A DNA stretch of 64,000 nt, taken from NCBI RefSeq assembly GCF_050268245.1, contig NZ_JBNNGK010000002.1, forward strand, positions 248,001-312,000, given 5' to 3'. The notes beneath the pieces were generated by a model. The model saw only the letters and a list, made by a program, of their open reading frames with translations. It did no database searches and was not told where the DNA came from. The position numbers and the translations under genes are program-made. The DNA comes from JBNNGK01 sp050268245. Lineage in GTDB: Bacteria > Pseudomonadota > Gammaproteobacteria > Enterobacterales > Enterobacteriaceae. Of the stretch, positions 37,431 through 46,494 are shown piece by piece. Position 1 is the stretch's first letter. Each line of letters opens with the position of its first letter.

Positions 37431-39521
37431 ATGACGCTTTCTTCAGCCCTTCAGCCCGCATTTATCCCGCCGGGTGATTGCCAGCTATCGCTATTGTTTA
37501 GCGAGCTGGAACGTATCGATCTGTTATTACAGCATTATTATTACTGCCATTCAGCGCATCACGAAGTTTTTAACGGGTTTCTGCTCAGTGAAGAGGAGGT
37601 TGAAGCGCGAATGCAGCACCCCATCGGCAGGCCTCATTGGGCCGCTGTCACACAACCGGTATACCGGGCGGGAAACGGGCAGCCATTGGTAACCGAAGGC
37701 TTAACTGACCTGATTCATCGTTTCGAACTCACCGACTTTGAACGGGACACGGTGCTATTGGGATTGCTGCCCCATTTTGACAGCCGTTATTATGATCTGT
37801 TTTCCTGGATCCAGGGGGGCAAGCAAAGTCAACTGCCCAGTTTTTCATTGGCCTTAACGCTATTGTGTTGTTCAGACAAGGAGAGGCGGGCACAGCAAGC
37901 CAGTTTTCTACATCGGGCACCGTTAATGAGCTGTCAGCTCTTAGCGATAGAGGAGAATAAAAAAAATCCGGCATGGAACCAAACTCGCTTTATTACCGAT
38001 AGCGGTGTGTACCATTTTTTACTCGGGCATCACTATTTGGCGCCGGCGTTAGCGTCGTGGGCTGAATGGTTCCACCCGCCAGCGTTGCCTTTTTATCCTG
38101 CCTGCTTGAAACACGCGTTGGCAGACGTGTTACTGACTGACGATATTGAGCCACGCCCCGTGGTGTTACTGCGTGGTATGCCGGGGAGCGCCAGAGCCCA
38201 TGCGGTGTCGAGCATTTTTGCTTCTGAAAACCGGCAGACGCTGTGGGTCGATATCGATAAATGCGCCGAGAGCGATGACGATGCGCTGTTAATGCACTTA
38301 ACCTGTCTGATGCGTGAAACTCGTATGCGCGGCGCGGGCATGGTGATCCGCCACTTGCAGGCACGGATGGAAAAGAGCACGTCACTGCCGGAGAGATTAT
38401 CTGAGCAACTCAACCAGCCGGGATTAAGGGTAGTGTGTCTGGTCGAACCCTATTCCCCGCCTTTATGGCTGAAAAAGACGCCCACCTTGCAGATAGAGAT
38501 GCCGGTATTGACGCTAGAGGAAAAAACACAGTTGCTTATGGCTTGCTTGCCAGAGCGCCGTGCCGCGGATATTGATCTTATCGGTTTAAGCCAGCGCTAT
38601 ACCTTTACCCCGGAAAGCCTGCCGCTGATTGTGCAAGAGGCCGAACTGTATCGGCAACAACGTGATCCGGCGGATGTTCTGCAACAGTGTGATATGCGCC
38701 ATGCGCTCAATTTACGCACCCAACAGAACTTTGGTTCGTTAGCGCAACGCATTACGCCGAAGCGGTCATTAAACGACCTGTTGGTGTCGGAGAGTCTCTT
38801 GCAACAGCTCCAAGAGATGTTGACGGCCATCCGTTATCGGGAAAAAGTCCTGGCCGGCGGGTTTAAAGACAAGGTGGGCTATGGCGTCGGGATCAGCGCG
38901 CTGTTCTACGGTGACTCGGGAACCGGGAAAACCATGGCGGCGGAAGTGCTTGCCCATACCCTGGGGGTCGATTTAATCAAGGTTGACCTTTCCACGGTAA
39001 TTAATAAATACATTGGTGAAACCGAGAAAAATCTCTCCCGTATCTTTGATTTGGCAGAGCAGGATGCCGGCATCTTGTTTTTTGATGAGGCCGACGCCTT
39101 ATTTGGTAAGCGTAGTGAAACCAAAGATTCCCATGACCGGCATGCCAATATTGAAGTGTCTTACCTGTTACAACGGCTGGAGAATTTCCCCGGGCTGGTT
39201 ATTTTATCCACCAATAATCGCAGCCATCTCGACAGTGCGTTTAACCGGCGCTTTACCTTTATTACCCGCTTTGCTTACCCGGATGAAACGCTGCGGCATA
39301 ACATGTGGAAAAAAATATGGCCGAAGAATATTAAGGTCTCACCGGACGTGGACTTTGAAAAATTAGCGCAGCGGGCAAATATTACCGGCGCCAATATCAG
39401 GAATATTGCCCTGCTGGCCGCCTTCTTCGCTGCAGAAAGTGATAATCAGGAAGTTAGCCACCGTCATATCGACGCGGCGTTAACCCGTGAGCTGGCCAAA
39501 ACAGGGCGGCTGGCTATTTAA
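37431..39521 (+). CDS. afp15: Afp15-like AAA+ ATPase
   Basis: 696 residues. The N-terminal half is a family-specific helical region; the C-terminal AAA+ domain has Walker A GDSGTGKT at about residue 494-501, Walker B ILFFDEADALFG near 546-555, sensor STNNRSHLD and arginine-finger region NRRFTF. It is required for assembly or cargo loading in related particles. ATG 37431 is used; a longer frame (from 37317) would start inside the palindromic repeat and is rejected. Confidence 0.93.
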   Translation: MTLSSALQPAFIPPGDCQLSLLFSELERIDLLLQHYYYCHSAHHEVFNGFLLSEEEVEARMQHPIGRPHWAAVTQPVYRAGNGQPLVTEGLTDLIHRFELTDFERDTVLLGLLPHFDSRYYDLFSWIQGGKQSQLPSFSLALTLLCCSDKERRAQQASFLHRAPLMSCQLLAIEENKKNPAWNQTRFITDSGVYHFLLGHHYLAPALASWAEWFHPPALPFYPACLKHALADVLLTDDIEPRPVVLLRGMPGSARAHAVSSIFASENRQTLWVDIDKCAESDDDALLMHLTCLMRETRMRGAGMVIRHLQARMEKSTSLPERLSEQLNQPGLRVVCLVEPYSPPLWLKKTPTLQIEMPVLTLEEKTQLLMACLPERRAADIDLIGLSQRYTFTPESLPLIVQEAELYRQQRDPADVLQQCDMRHALNLRTQQNFGSLAQRITPKRSLNDLLVSESLLQQLQEMLTAIRYREKVLAGGFKDKVGYGVGISALFYGDSGTGKTMAAEVLAHTLGVDLIKVDLSTVINKYIGETEKNLSRIFDLAEQDAGILFFDEADALFGKRSETKDSHDRHANIEVSYLLQRLENFPGLVILSTNNRSHLDSAFNRRFTFITRFAYPDETLRHNMWKKIWPKNIKVSPDVDFEKLAQRANITGANIRNIALLAAFFAAESDNQEVSHRHIDAALTRELAKTGRLAI

Positions 39522-39596
39522 CCTGCTGACTCAATATCCCGTGTCAATAACGCATCATGAACAGTGATAACTTACTATTAATACCGAGGAACAAGT

Positions 39597-40478
39597 ATGT
39601 CTAATTATCAAACGCTGGTCGACGTGAATAACGCGATGAATAAGATGCTGCGCGCCTATGTGAATGAGGCCGTGGCAATCCGCTTTGATTTACCGGATGT
39701 GGATGCCACGCAGTCCGATGCTGCGATAAGCGTGTTTCTTTATGATATCCACGAAGATCTGCAGTTGCGTACCGCAGAGTCTCGCGGATTTAATGTCGGC
39801 GCGGGTCGGTTGTCACCCGGTTGGGTCAACGTGAAGTGCAACTACCTCATTACCTATTGGGAATCAACCGGCCCCGCTACGGATGCCAGTAACCCAGACA
39901 GTCAGCCTGACAACCAGGCCATACAGGTGATGTCCCAGGTGCTGGCGGCGTTGATTAACAACCGCCAGTTAGCCGATATTCCCGGGGCTTACACGCAGGT
40001 TATGCCGCCTAAAGAAAATCTGAACAGCCTGGGTAACTTCTGGCAATCGCTGGGCAATCGTCCGCGCCTGTCGCTCAACTATTGTGTCACCGTACCGATT
40101 AGCCTGAGTGATAAAGGTGAGGACGTGACCCCGGTTAAATCCTTGTCTACCACCGTTGAGCCAAAAGCGCCCGTTTCTCCACAGGCCATTTCCGATGTAC
40201 TGCGGGAGCAATTAATGGTGGCGCTGGGCGGTGATGATGATGCCCGTCTTGCAATAACGCACGTTAATCTGGATGCCTCGCCGGTTGCCGCTTCAAACGG
40301 GGGGGCGGCTGACATCAGCGTGTCGTTGCAGGTTTCCGGTATGACGCGGAGGGAATATCTCGCTCCGATGAACACCGTTTTTGACGAATGGGAAAAGGAT
40401 GAGGCTGCAGCGGTCACGCCCGATGGCTACCGTGTTTATATCAACGCGGTTGATAAGACAGACCTGGTGGGGATTTAA
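39597..40478 (+). CDS. afp16: Afp16-like tube terminator/cap (DUF4255)
   Basis: 293 residues. The DUF4255 core is clear: SNYQTLVDVNNAMNKMLRAY, ISVFLYDIHEDLQLRTAESRG, GWVNVKCNYLITYWES and PRLSLNYCVTVPISL. It ends tube growth and caps the particle. Last structural gene; the cargo zone begins 58 bp downstream. Confidence 0.93.
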   Translation: MSNYQTLVDVNNAMNKMLRAYVNEAVAIRFDLPDVDATQSDAAISVFLYDIHEDLQLRTAESRGFNVGAGRLSPGWVNVKCNYLITYWESTGPATDASNPDSQPDNQAIQVMSQVLAALINNRQLADIPGAYTQVMPPKENLNSLGNFWQSLGNRPRLSLNYCVTVPISLSDKGEDVTPVKSLSTTVEPKAPVSPQAISDVLREQLMVALGGDDDARLAITHVNLDASPVAASNGGAADISVSLQVSGMTRREYLAPMNTVFDEWEKDEAAAVTPDGYRVYINAVDKTDLVGI

Positions 40479-40536
40479 ATACATTTCTTTCTGGGATTAC
40501 CATGGTGAAAAAACTTGAAAATCATGAGGTGATTTT

Positions 40537-41460
40537 ATGCGTAAGCCAATAGCCTTTACCCAAAAGAAATCAAAACCAATGCAGGCTCCACTTGCTAAAG
40601 AAGACGAGTCGTTCCAGGAGTTTGAGGACGAGATGCATGATGAGAGTAAAAATCGCATATGTCGATATACCGATAGTCTGGATGTTATAACCAGCGTTGT
40701 AAACACGATTCACGACGCTGTCGACAATACGATTAATTCCTCTCGAGCCATGCGAGCCCTTGCCAAGAATGGCTCTAATATCGTGATCACTCATACTACC
40801 TCAGCGTTCTCTGGCCTGGCAGGATCAACTCTTGGAGCAGTCGTGGGGACATTGATTTTACCTGGTGCAGGTACTGCAGTTGGGGCCGCAGTCGGTGGTC
40901 TAAGCGCAGGGATCGCAAGCAAAGAGCTGACCAAAAAAGTTCTTGGAAAGACACCGCTGAAAAAAAATAAACGATTGCAAACATCAACAATCCAACAGGA
41001 GATTGAACATACTCATGACTCCATTCTACGGTCAGGTTTATTTACGGTGAAAAACGCGTATTTGAGCAACAACAATAGCACTAAGAAGAATTTTGCCGTT
41101 ATGGGGGTGAAAAAGGCGATAGATGAGGCGACTGGATTGTCGTTACCAGTCGGGGATCTCGCAGATTTTGCTCTTCAGATCAAAGAGTTGAGCGATGGTG
41201 AATTGGGAAGTAAAAAAATAAAGAAAATTGAAAAGATATTTGAAGTGATTGAATCGATTATATCCATGGAGGGGTATGATGACATACAGGATCGGTTCGA
41301 ATATCTTGGTAAAGAGAAAATAAGCAGAGATGGTGCACTTAATACTATCAAGCGTAAAAAAGTAAGTAGTGAAGGTATATCAAACTCTGTGATGCATATA
41401 GAAAACAGGATTAGAGATACACGAAGAATGCTACTCAATTTTCAGCCTGAGGCATCTTGA
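40537..41460 (+). CDS. Candidate eCIS cargo with acidic leader and glycine-zipper membrane segment
   Basis: 307 residues, no family recognised. Residues 1-40 form a Lys/Pro-rich then acidic leader (KEDESFQEFEDEMHDES). A helical part follows, then residues 93-127 form a glycine-zipper hydrophobic hairpin (GLAGSTLGAVVGTLILPGAG, TAVGAAVGGLSAGIAS) such as is seen in membrane-inserting toxins. The C-terminal half is a basic, helical domain. It lies directly after afp16, the normal place for eCIS effectors, and its AT-richer codons differ from the particle genes. A pore-forming or membrane-anchored effector is my inference. Confidence 0.7.
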   Translation: MRKPIAFTQKKSKPMQAPLAKEDESFQEFEDEMHDESKNRICRYTDSLDVITSVVNTIHDAVDNTINSSRAMRALAKNGSNIVITHTTSAFSGLAGSTLGAVVGTLILPGAGTAVGAAVGGLSAGIASKELTKKVLGKTPLKKNKRLQTSTIQQEIEHTHDSILRSGLFTVKNAYLSNNNSTKKNFAVMGVKKAIDEATGLSLPVGDLADFALQIKELSDGELGSKKIKKIEKIFEVIESIISMEGYDDIQDRFEYLGKEKISRDGALNTIKRKKVSSEGISNSVMHIENRIRDTRRMLLNFQPEAS

Positions 41461-41803
41461 ATAGATTTTCGCGTTAAGACATCGTCATGCAACATGGCAT
41501 GTGACGTAGAGAGATGTGTGGGGGGGAGGGCGTAAAAAACCTGCATTAAGACTTGATGTGCAGGATGACGCATGGATTTATTTTTGACTTAACGGCAGTG
41601 TAATTTCTGGCGTTAATGGCAGCAGATGGATAAACCATAGTGTTATCAGATTCTGTGGGGCTTGATAATGAATCTATTTTTACTTTAATAGAAAGGTGTT
41701 CGCTGCTAACTCTATTTTTATCAATAGTATGCAGCTCATCTGTTTTATATCAATCAGTGGAGTCCCCTCCCATACACATTTTTAACCTAAAGGAGATATA
41801 TCG
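41461..41803. other. Non-coding gap in the cargo zone
   Basis: 343 bp without a convincing gene. It contains a short inverted repeat (CCTGCA at about 41540 / TGCAGG at about 41559) and, at its end, the AGGAG ribosome site of the following effector gene. The AT-rich second half may hold a promoter. Confidence 0.4.
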
Positions 41804-43008
41804 ATGCCAACAGAAAATCCAAAATCACAACAAGTAATAGATGAGTTTAATAAAGCCATTATACGCGCAGCAGAGTATGAAGGTAATATTGAGAATGTCA
41901 TTCGCAATAAGGTTGACAGATTTTTCCCCACGGCAGAGAAATCTCTGAAAGAAAGTGTTGTTGCCCTGGCGGTAGAAAAATAGCTGAGGAAAAACAGGCG
42001 TTTTAGTTTAATCATCTGGGTAACGATCTGCTTGAATTCCCCGCGGTGGAATATATCGCTCGCTCTTTTTTGCGTCGAACGCTGGAAAAGACGGCTGTTA
42101 TTCAGGCGAGGGCCAGTTGCCTGCTTGATGCCATCGGCGACAGCAAACAGAATCAGGATATTTTACTTAAAGGGATGCTGCTGGCCGTCACTCGCTTCTA
42201 CACCGCTAACGGGGCCAATGTGATCAACCCGGGTTACGGTGGGTTCGCGCCGCCGAAAAATGCGGGAGAGATGGAGAGCCGCCTGCAAGCTCTGCTGAAG
42301 AGAAATCAATACCTCACTTCCGGCCAGCGCTCGCAGGCGAAAAGTGAGTATCGCCAGACGGTTGAACTGCTCCATAGGGCGCTTGAATCGCCGATGTTTG
42401 AACGGTATTCCGGTACGCTCTGGCATGGCAGCCATGTCGCCGTGGCCGAGGCGTTGCTTGAACAGGGTAACGATGCCCGGTTCCCGGGGTTTATGAGTAC
42501 CACTTACGATCCGGCAGTTGCCAAAAGTTATATGGCGAAAGGGGCGCTGATTGTAGTGAAACCCGGGGAGGTCAGCGGATCGCTGGTTGAAGGGATCAGT
42601 AATGCGCCGGGCGAAAAAGAAGTGCTGTTTCCTGAGGGGACGCCGTTTACTGTTGAAAAGAGTTATGTACTGCATCTTGAAAAAGGTTATCCCCCAGAAG
42701 CCAATTCAATGATTAAGAAAAAGAGATTCGATTTTGAAGTGGCGAATGGATCGAAACAGCCTTACGTGAAGGTCTGGGTGACCCGCTCCGGACAGACCGA
42801 CGGGAGCGATCCGGAAGGCGAGCGTGAGCTGGCATCGCTGATTGAACAGCTCAAAACCGGTAGCGTCGAGGGACTAGAGCCGGAGACTAAAGTAGTGCTG
42901 CTCAAGCCAAGGGCGTCAGAAGAGGATGAGATGTCAGCAGAGGTGATGGATGCTGCCTTGCCGATCCCAAGGGGGGAAAAAACACAGGCGCAAATGATCG
43001 CGCGGTGA
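41804..43008 (+). pseudogene. ADP-ribosyltransferase effector, broken by one frameshift and one amber codon
   Basis: The N-terminal piece (41804-41983, strong AGGAG site) encodes 59 residues (VIDEFNKAIIRAAEYEGNIENVIRNKVDRFF). About 41960-41980 coding potential shifts frame (GRKIAEEKQAF), hits TAG at 42004 and continues FNHLGNDLLEFPAVEYIARSF into a 320-codon open frame that can be read from GTG 42046. That frame carries the ADP-ribosyltransferase motifs: LWHGSH (motif I, His where arginine-specific toxins have Arg), STT and EKE (ExE) in GEKEVLFPEGTPF. An intact gene would encode about 401 residues. NAD-dependent modification of a host protein is expected; the downstream part might still be made from GTG. 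Confidence 0.75.
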
Positions 43009-43227
43009 TGATGGTGTCGGAACACGCCCACGCTCCCCAACGGCAAAAGCCAGGAGAGGAGATGGAGTAGCTCCTGACACGGCACAGGGATCTCAGTCTA
43101 CTTCGCAATAATATACCTTTCAGCTGGCTGCTTGAGGCCGGCCGGTCATATCGACAGCGGCCATAGCGGGTTACGGATACGGCAACTTTATATTTTTTAT
43201 CCTTTCATAACATGAGAATTTATACTT

Positions 43228-44100
43228 ATGCCATACGATAACGATTTAATCCCAGTAAATAAAACATTGCCCTTAGAAGAACGCGTTGAAGAAGATGACT
43301 CTTTTGAAGAGCAACCATTTTCAATTCGCGATCGGTTTAGCGCTGAAAAAGGCGACCTGGTATACGGCTTGAGTGGGGAAAGGGGAAATTATCTCTCTTC
43401 TGCCATTGGACAAACTTTTAGACCTGAAGATAAGCAGATGCCCGCGTCCATTATTGATATGTATAACAATACGATATCTCTGCAAACCAACATGGCATTG
43501 CTGGATGGACCTTTAATGAAATTTGTTAAGTCACCCGAGAAAAATATGAAAAAAATGCTGCCGCCTGATGATATCAAGGCGCGGTCACAGAAGGTAAGAA
43601 ATTATCCATTGTGGGAGAGCTATTTTGCAGCGGGAGAAACTAATAGTAAATTTAATATGCAAGAGATATATAAAGAAACACGGAAGAAGTATGGTAGCAG
43701 TCCGTATCATCAGTGGCATATAAGTGGCGGTGACAGCGCCCCTAAACTGCTCTGGAAAAGAGGGAGTAAACTCGGTCTTGAAATGGCTGCGCAGGGAGCT
43801 GGGAATCGCATCCATTTTGTTTTAGATGGTCTTGATATCCCCTCGATTGCGCGCAAGGAGGGAGCAGGAGGACAATCAATTACAGCAAGTGAATTACGTT
43901 ATGCATACCGTAATAAAGACAGACTAAAGGGCAAGGTTTTTTTCTACCAGAATAATGTTCAGGTTGCCGCCCCATGGGAATTAAACCCAGAGCTATGGTC
44001 GCACTATACACCAACACCGAAAGGGAGTGAGCCGCAGCTAGTCCGAAAAAGACGATTTAACCAATTGACCTCCTCCATTCGTCGGGCGTTGAAACGATGA
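43228..44100 (+). CDS. Candidate eCIS cargo protein, family not recognised
   Basis: 290 residues, soluble. It starts with an acidic leader (LEERVEEDDSFEEQPFS) that resembles that of the first cargo candidate at the same position. The C-terminal half has a well-formed block (IHFVLDGLDIPSIARKEGAGGQSITASELRYAYRNKDRLKGKVFFYQNN, then PWELNPELWSHY), which from memory resembles C-terminal domains seen in polymorphic toxins of unknown activity. Intact frame, AT-rich 5' half. No signal peptide. Effector role is inferred from position and leader. Confidence 0.65.
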   Translation: MPYDNDLIPVNKTLPLEERVEEDDSFEEQPFSIRDRFSAEKGDLVYGLSGERGNYLSSAIGQTFRPEDKQMPASIIDMYNNTISLQTNMALLDGPLMKFVKSPEKNMKKMLPPDDIKARSQKVRNYPLWESYFAAGETNSKFNMQEIYKETRKKYGSSPYHQWHISGGDSAPKLLWKRGSKLGLEMAAQGAGNRIHFVLDGLDIPSIARKEGAGGQSITASELRYAYRNKDRLKGKVFFYQNNVQVAAPWELNPELWSHYTPTPKGSEPQLVRKRRFNQLTSSIRRALKR

Positions 44101-44160
44101 ATAGCAAAGCCTGACCACGAGAAGAGTCATTTAGGTACAGGACTGCCTGACGGCCGCATA

Positions 44161-44551
44161 ATGTGCCGGAGCATGAGCTACCGCCTTGGTATTCCACGCC
44201 CCCATCCAGCGCCGTCATGCATGCTTTGTGCTATATCGGTTTCAGCGTGCGGAAGCCGTTTCTGCCCATGGCGTGCACGGTTGGTTGACGGACGAGGAAC
44301 TCCAGGCGCAGAACGCCGCTTTGGCGCAGGTGACACAGGCGTATCGGCATAGCTTAAGCGAGTTTTCCGACTGGCCAGCGGTGTCGTTTAACCGCAATTA
44401 AGATTTGACGCCGCTCTGGTGCTGAAGTCCGTTAGTCCGGCGCCGCAGGCCGGATTAAACCCCGGTCTTTTAGCAGCTTCTCGCTCTGAGCCGGCTGCGG
44501 CAGTGAAGCAGGTGCAGGAGCTTCAGTGTCTTCCCGGTAAGAAGGCAATGT
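44161..44551 (+). pseudogene. Decayed coding remnant, two frames
   Basis: Two consecutive coding-like stretches in different frames: about 44186-44401 (RAEAVSAHGVHGWLTDEELQ...SDWPAVSFNR) and about 44405-44551 (FDAALVLKSVSPAPQAGLNP...KQVQELQCLPGKK). They read as one degraded gene with a frameshift near 44400. The parent family is not recognised; position suggests a lost effector. The IS remnant cuts its 3' end. Confidence 0.4.
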
Positions 44552-44655
44552 GTAATGGTTACCTAAAACCAGACACGGATTTAGGCACATTGTTGTAATC
44601 GGCGTTCATATTCATCCGGCGATATATTTCCTAGCCGATAATAACTGTAGAGGCT
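44549..44655 (-). mobile_element. IS3-family insertion sequence remnant (3' end)
   Basis: The minus strand encodes LYSYYRLGNISPDEYERRLQQCA and a stop at 44581, the typical C-terminus of an IS3-family transposase OrfB, followed by an end-like sequence (CCGTGTCTGGTTTTAGGTAA). Only about 100 bp remain; no transposase core. Confidence 0.65.
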
Positions 44656-44746
44656 CGCAATCGAAATCTCTCTGACTCGCAATCCATTCTACCGGGCTCA
44701 CAATAACTGCAAATCAACATCGTCATCTCGGCAAATCGACCGCATT

Positions 44747-44889
44747 AAACCGGTAGCGTCGAGGGACTTAAAGTAGTGTTGCTCAGGCCAAGGGCGTCAG
44801 AAGAGGATGAGATGTCAGCAGAGGTGATGGATGCGGCCTTGCCGATCCCAAGGGGGAAAAAAACACAGGCGCAAATTATCACGCGGTGA
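44747..44889 (+). pseudogene. 3' fragment of a second ADP-ribosyltransferase effector gene
   Basis: Near-identical to the last ~155 bp of the ADP-ribosyltransferase gene at 42855-43008. The frame is kept (TGSVEGLKVVLLRPRASEEDEMSAEVMDAALPIPRGKKTQ, stop at 44887-44889), with an in-frame loss of four codons (EPET) and a few substitutions. Everything upstream is missing. It is a relic of a duplicated effector. Confidence 0.85.
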
Positions 44890-44925
44890 TGACTGTTACG
44901 TGGCATTACAGGGAGCATCGTATTA

Positions 44926-45690
44926 TGCGGCTGCGTAGGGCGTGGCACGCCGCACCCGTTTGATTACGGAGACTATTTATACGCAGGCCGGGCGTGCCCG
45001 GCCACTACGGGGGGGTTGATGGCGGGTGGAGGCGTGGTGCATGGGGTATTGCTGCGTAGGGGAGTGGCATGCCGCGCCCGTTTGATGATGGAGCCTATCC
45101 ACATGCAGGCCGGGCATGCCCGGCCACTACGGGGGTGTTGATGGCGGATGGAGGCGTGGTGCATGGGGTATTGCTGCGTAGGGGCATGGCATGCCGCGCC
45201 CGTTTGATGATGGAGCCTATCCACATGCAGGCCGGGCATGCCCGGCCACTACGGGGGTGTTGATGGCGGGTGGAGGCGTGGTGCATGGGGTATTGCTGCG
45301 TAGGGGCGTGGCATGCCGCGCCCGTTTGATGATGGAGCCTATCCACATGCAGGCCGGGCATGCCCGGCCACTACGGGGGAGATGGCGGGTGGAGGCGTGG
45401 TGCATGGGGTATTGCTGCGTAGGGGCGTGGCATGCCGCGCCCGTTTGATGATGGAGACTATTTATATGCAGGCCTTATATATAGGCCGGGCATGCCCTTA
45501 TATGCAGGCCGGGCGTGCCCGGCCACTACGGGGGTGTTGATGACGGGTGGAGGCGTGTTGCATGGGGTATTGCTGCGTAGGGCCGTGGCATGCCGCGCCT
45601 GTTTGATGATGAAGCCTATCCACATGCTGGCCGGGCGTGCCCTTATATGCAGGCCGGGCATGCCCGGCCACTACGGGGTGGCATCACGGA
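44926..45690. repeat. Tandem array of ~122-bp units, each with two REP-like palindromes
   Basis: The unit GCATGGGGTATTGCTGCG... recurs at 45039, 45161, 45283, 45402 and 45560 (spacings 122, 122, 119, 158), with partial copies at both ends. Each unit holds GTAG+GGGCGTGGCATGCCGCGCCC on the plus strand and, on the minus strand, GTAG+TGGCCGGGCATGCCCGGCC, whose core is a perfect 18-bp palindrome. GTAG-headed palindromes in opposite orientation are the layout of REP doublets (BIMEs). The last spacing contains a 36-bp expansion. Open frames here are repeat artefacts. This array ends the island. Confidence 0.88.
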
Positions 45691-45719
45691 GGCATCGTGT
45701 TGCGCAGGCCTTGAAGTTG

Positions 45720-46283
45720 TTAGCGATACGGTGCGGTGAGTGGTACCTCGGCGTCTGGCTCGTGGGTGATCCGGTTGCGCAGATCGCGGCGGATTAACTC
45801 AATCGCCCAGAACCAGAATACGTGGCCGAGGATTTCAGAAATATATTCATCGATGGGTATCATGGATAAAGACGGCGTCAGACCAAGAAGAGGAAAACTA
45901 ATCCCGTGAACGGCGACCGTTGCAATCAGGCCGGCCATCGCCCCTTGCCACATTTTGACCTTTGGAAAACATTCAGCGACCACACAATAGCCAATGGCAA
46001 AGACCAATGAAAATAGAATGTGTGTCACCATTACCGGGTTAATAATGTGCTCCGAAAAGGTGTACACGGTGCTGGTTGGGTCAATGCCGAGATAATCGCG
46101 TAAGAAAAGATAAGGTGGATTGAACTCGTTGCGGCCATCTGCGATGGTTCGCGGCGGTAAGGGTACTTCCGCCCCCCATTTGACGAATGCCGACATAATA
46201 CCAGCGATAATACCGACAAAAATAGCGACACCATAGCGACGCCGTTTAGGGTCAGTGGTTAAAAACAGGTCTTTTATTTGCAT
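45720..46283 (-). CDS. yagU: YagU, DUF1440 inner-membrane protein
   Basis: 187 residues with four or five membrane helices (YGVAIFVGIIAGIMSAFVKWGAEVPLPPRT; HILFSLVFAIGYCVVAECFPKVKMWQG; LGHVFWFWAIELIRRDLRNRITHEPD). It follows E. coli YagU, linked there to acid resistance. First chromosomal gene right of the island, convergent with the repeat array. Confidence 0.92.
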   Translation of the reverse strand: MQIKDLFLTTDPKRRRYGVAIFVGIIAGIMSAFVKWGAEVPLPPRTIADGRNEFNPPYLFLRDYLGIDPTSTVYTFSEHIINPVMVTHILFSLVFAIGYCVVAECFPKVKMWQGAMAGLIATVAVHGISFPLLGLTPSLSMIPIDEYISEILGHVFWFWAIELIRRDLRNRITHEPDAEVPLTAPYR

Positions 46284-46494
46284 AACTGGTCACCAATGTT
46301 ATTCATATATTCCATTATAGGAAGAGTCATAATAGTGGTGCTGGTTGAATAAATGACCAGTTTTTTAACCAAAAAAATAAGAGTAGATCAGTGAAAGTGT
46401 AAATAAAGTAAGTGTCGCGACTTTTTTAACTCTCCACTCACCCTATCATCATGGATATTTTTATTGATCCCTACGTTAACAACTCAACGCTGAA

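Noticed and set aside
18989..40478. Ordinary prophage or type VI secretion system
   Set aside because: No capsid, terminase, portal or integrase genes, and no TssJ/L/M membrane complex; gene order is that of Afp/PVC.
41640..41837. 65-codon plus-strand frame before the ART gene
   Set aside because: Overlaps the AGGAG site and start of the ART gene in another frame; no recognisable content beyond a chance hydrophobic stretch.
44926..45690. Possible CRISPR array
   Set aside because: Whole units are repeated without unique spacers, period is 119-158 bp and no cas genes occur; the same holds for 55117-55690.
45069..45797. Several long open frames on both strands with repeated peptides (MPRPFDDGAYPHAGRACPA type)
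   Set aside because: They are translations of the 122-bp tandem repeat, present on both strands, with no ribosome sites; repeat artefacts.
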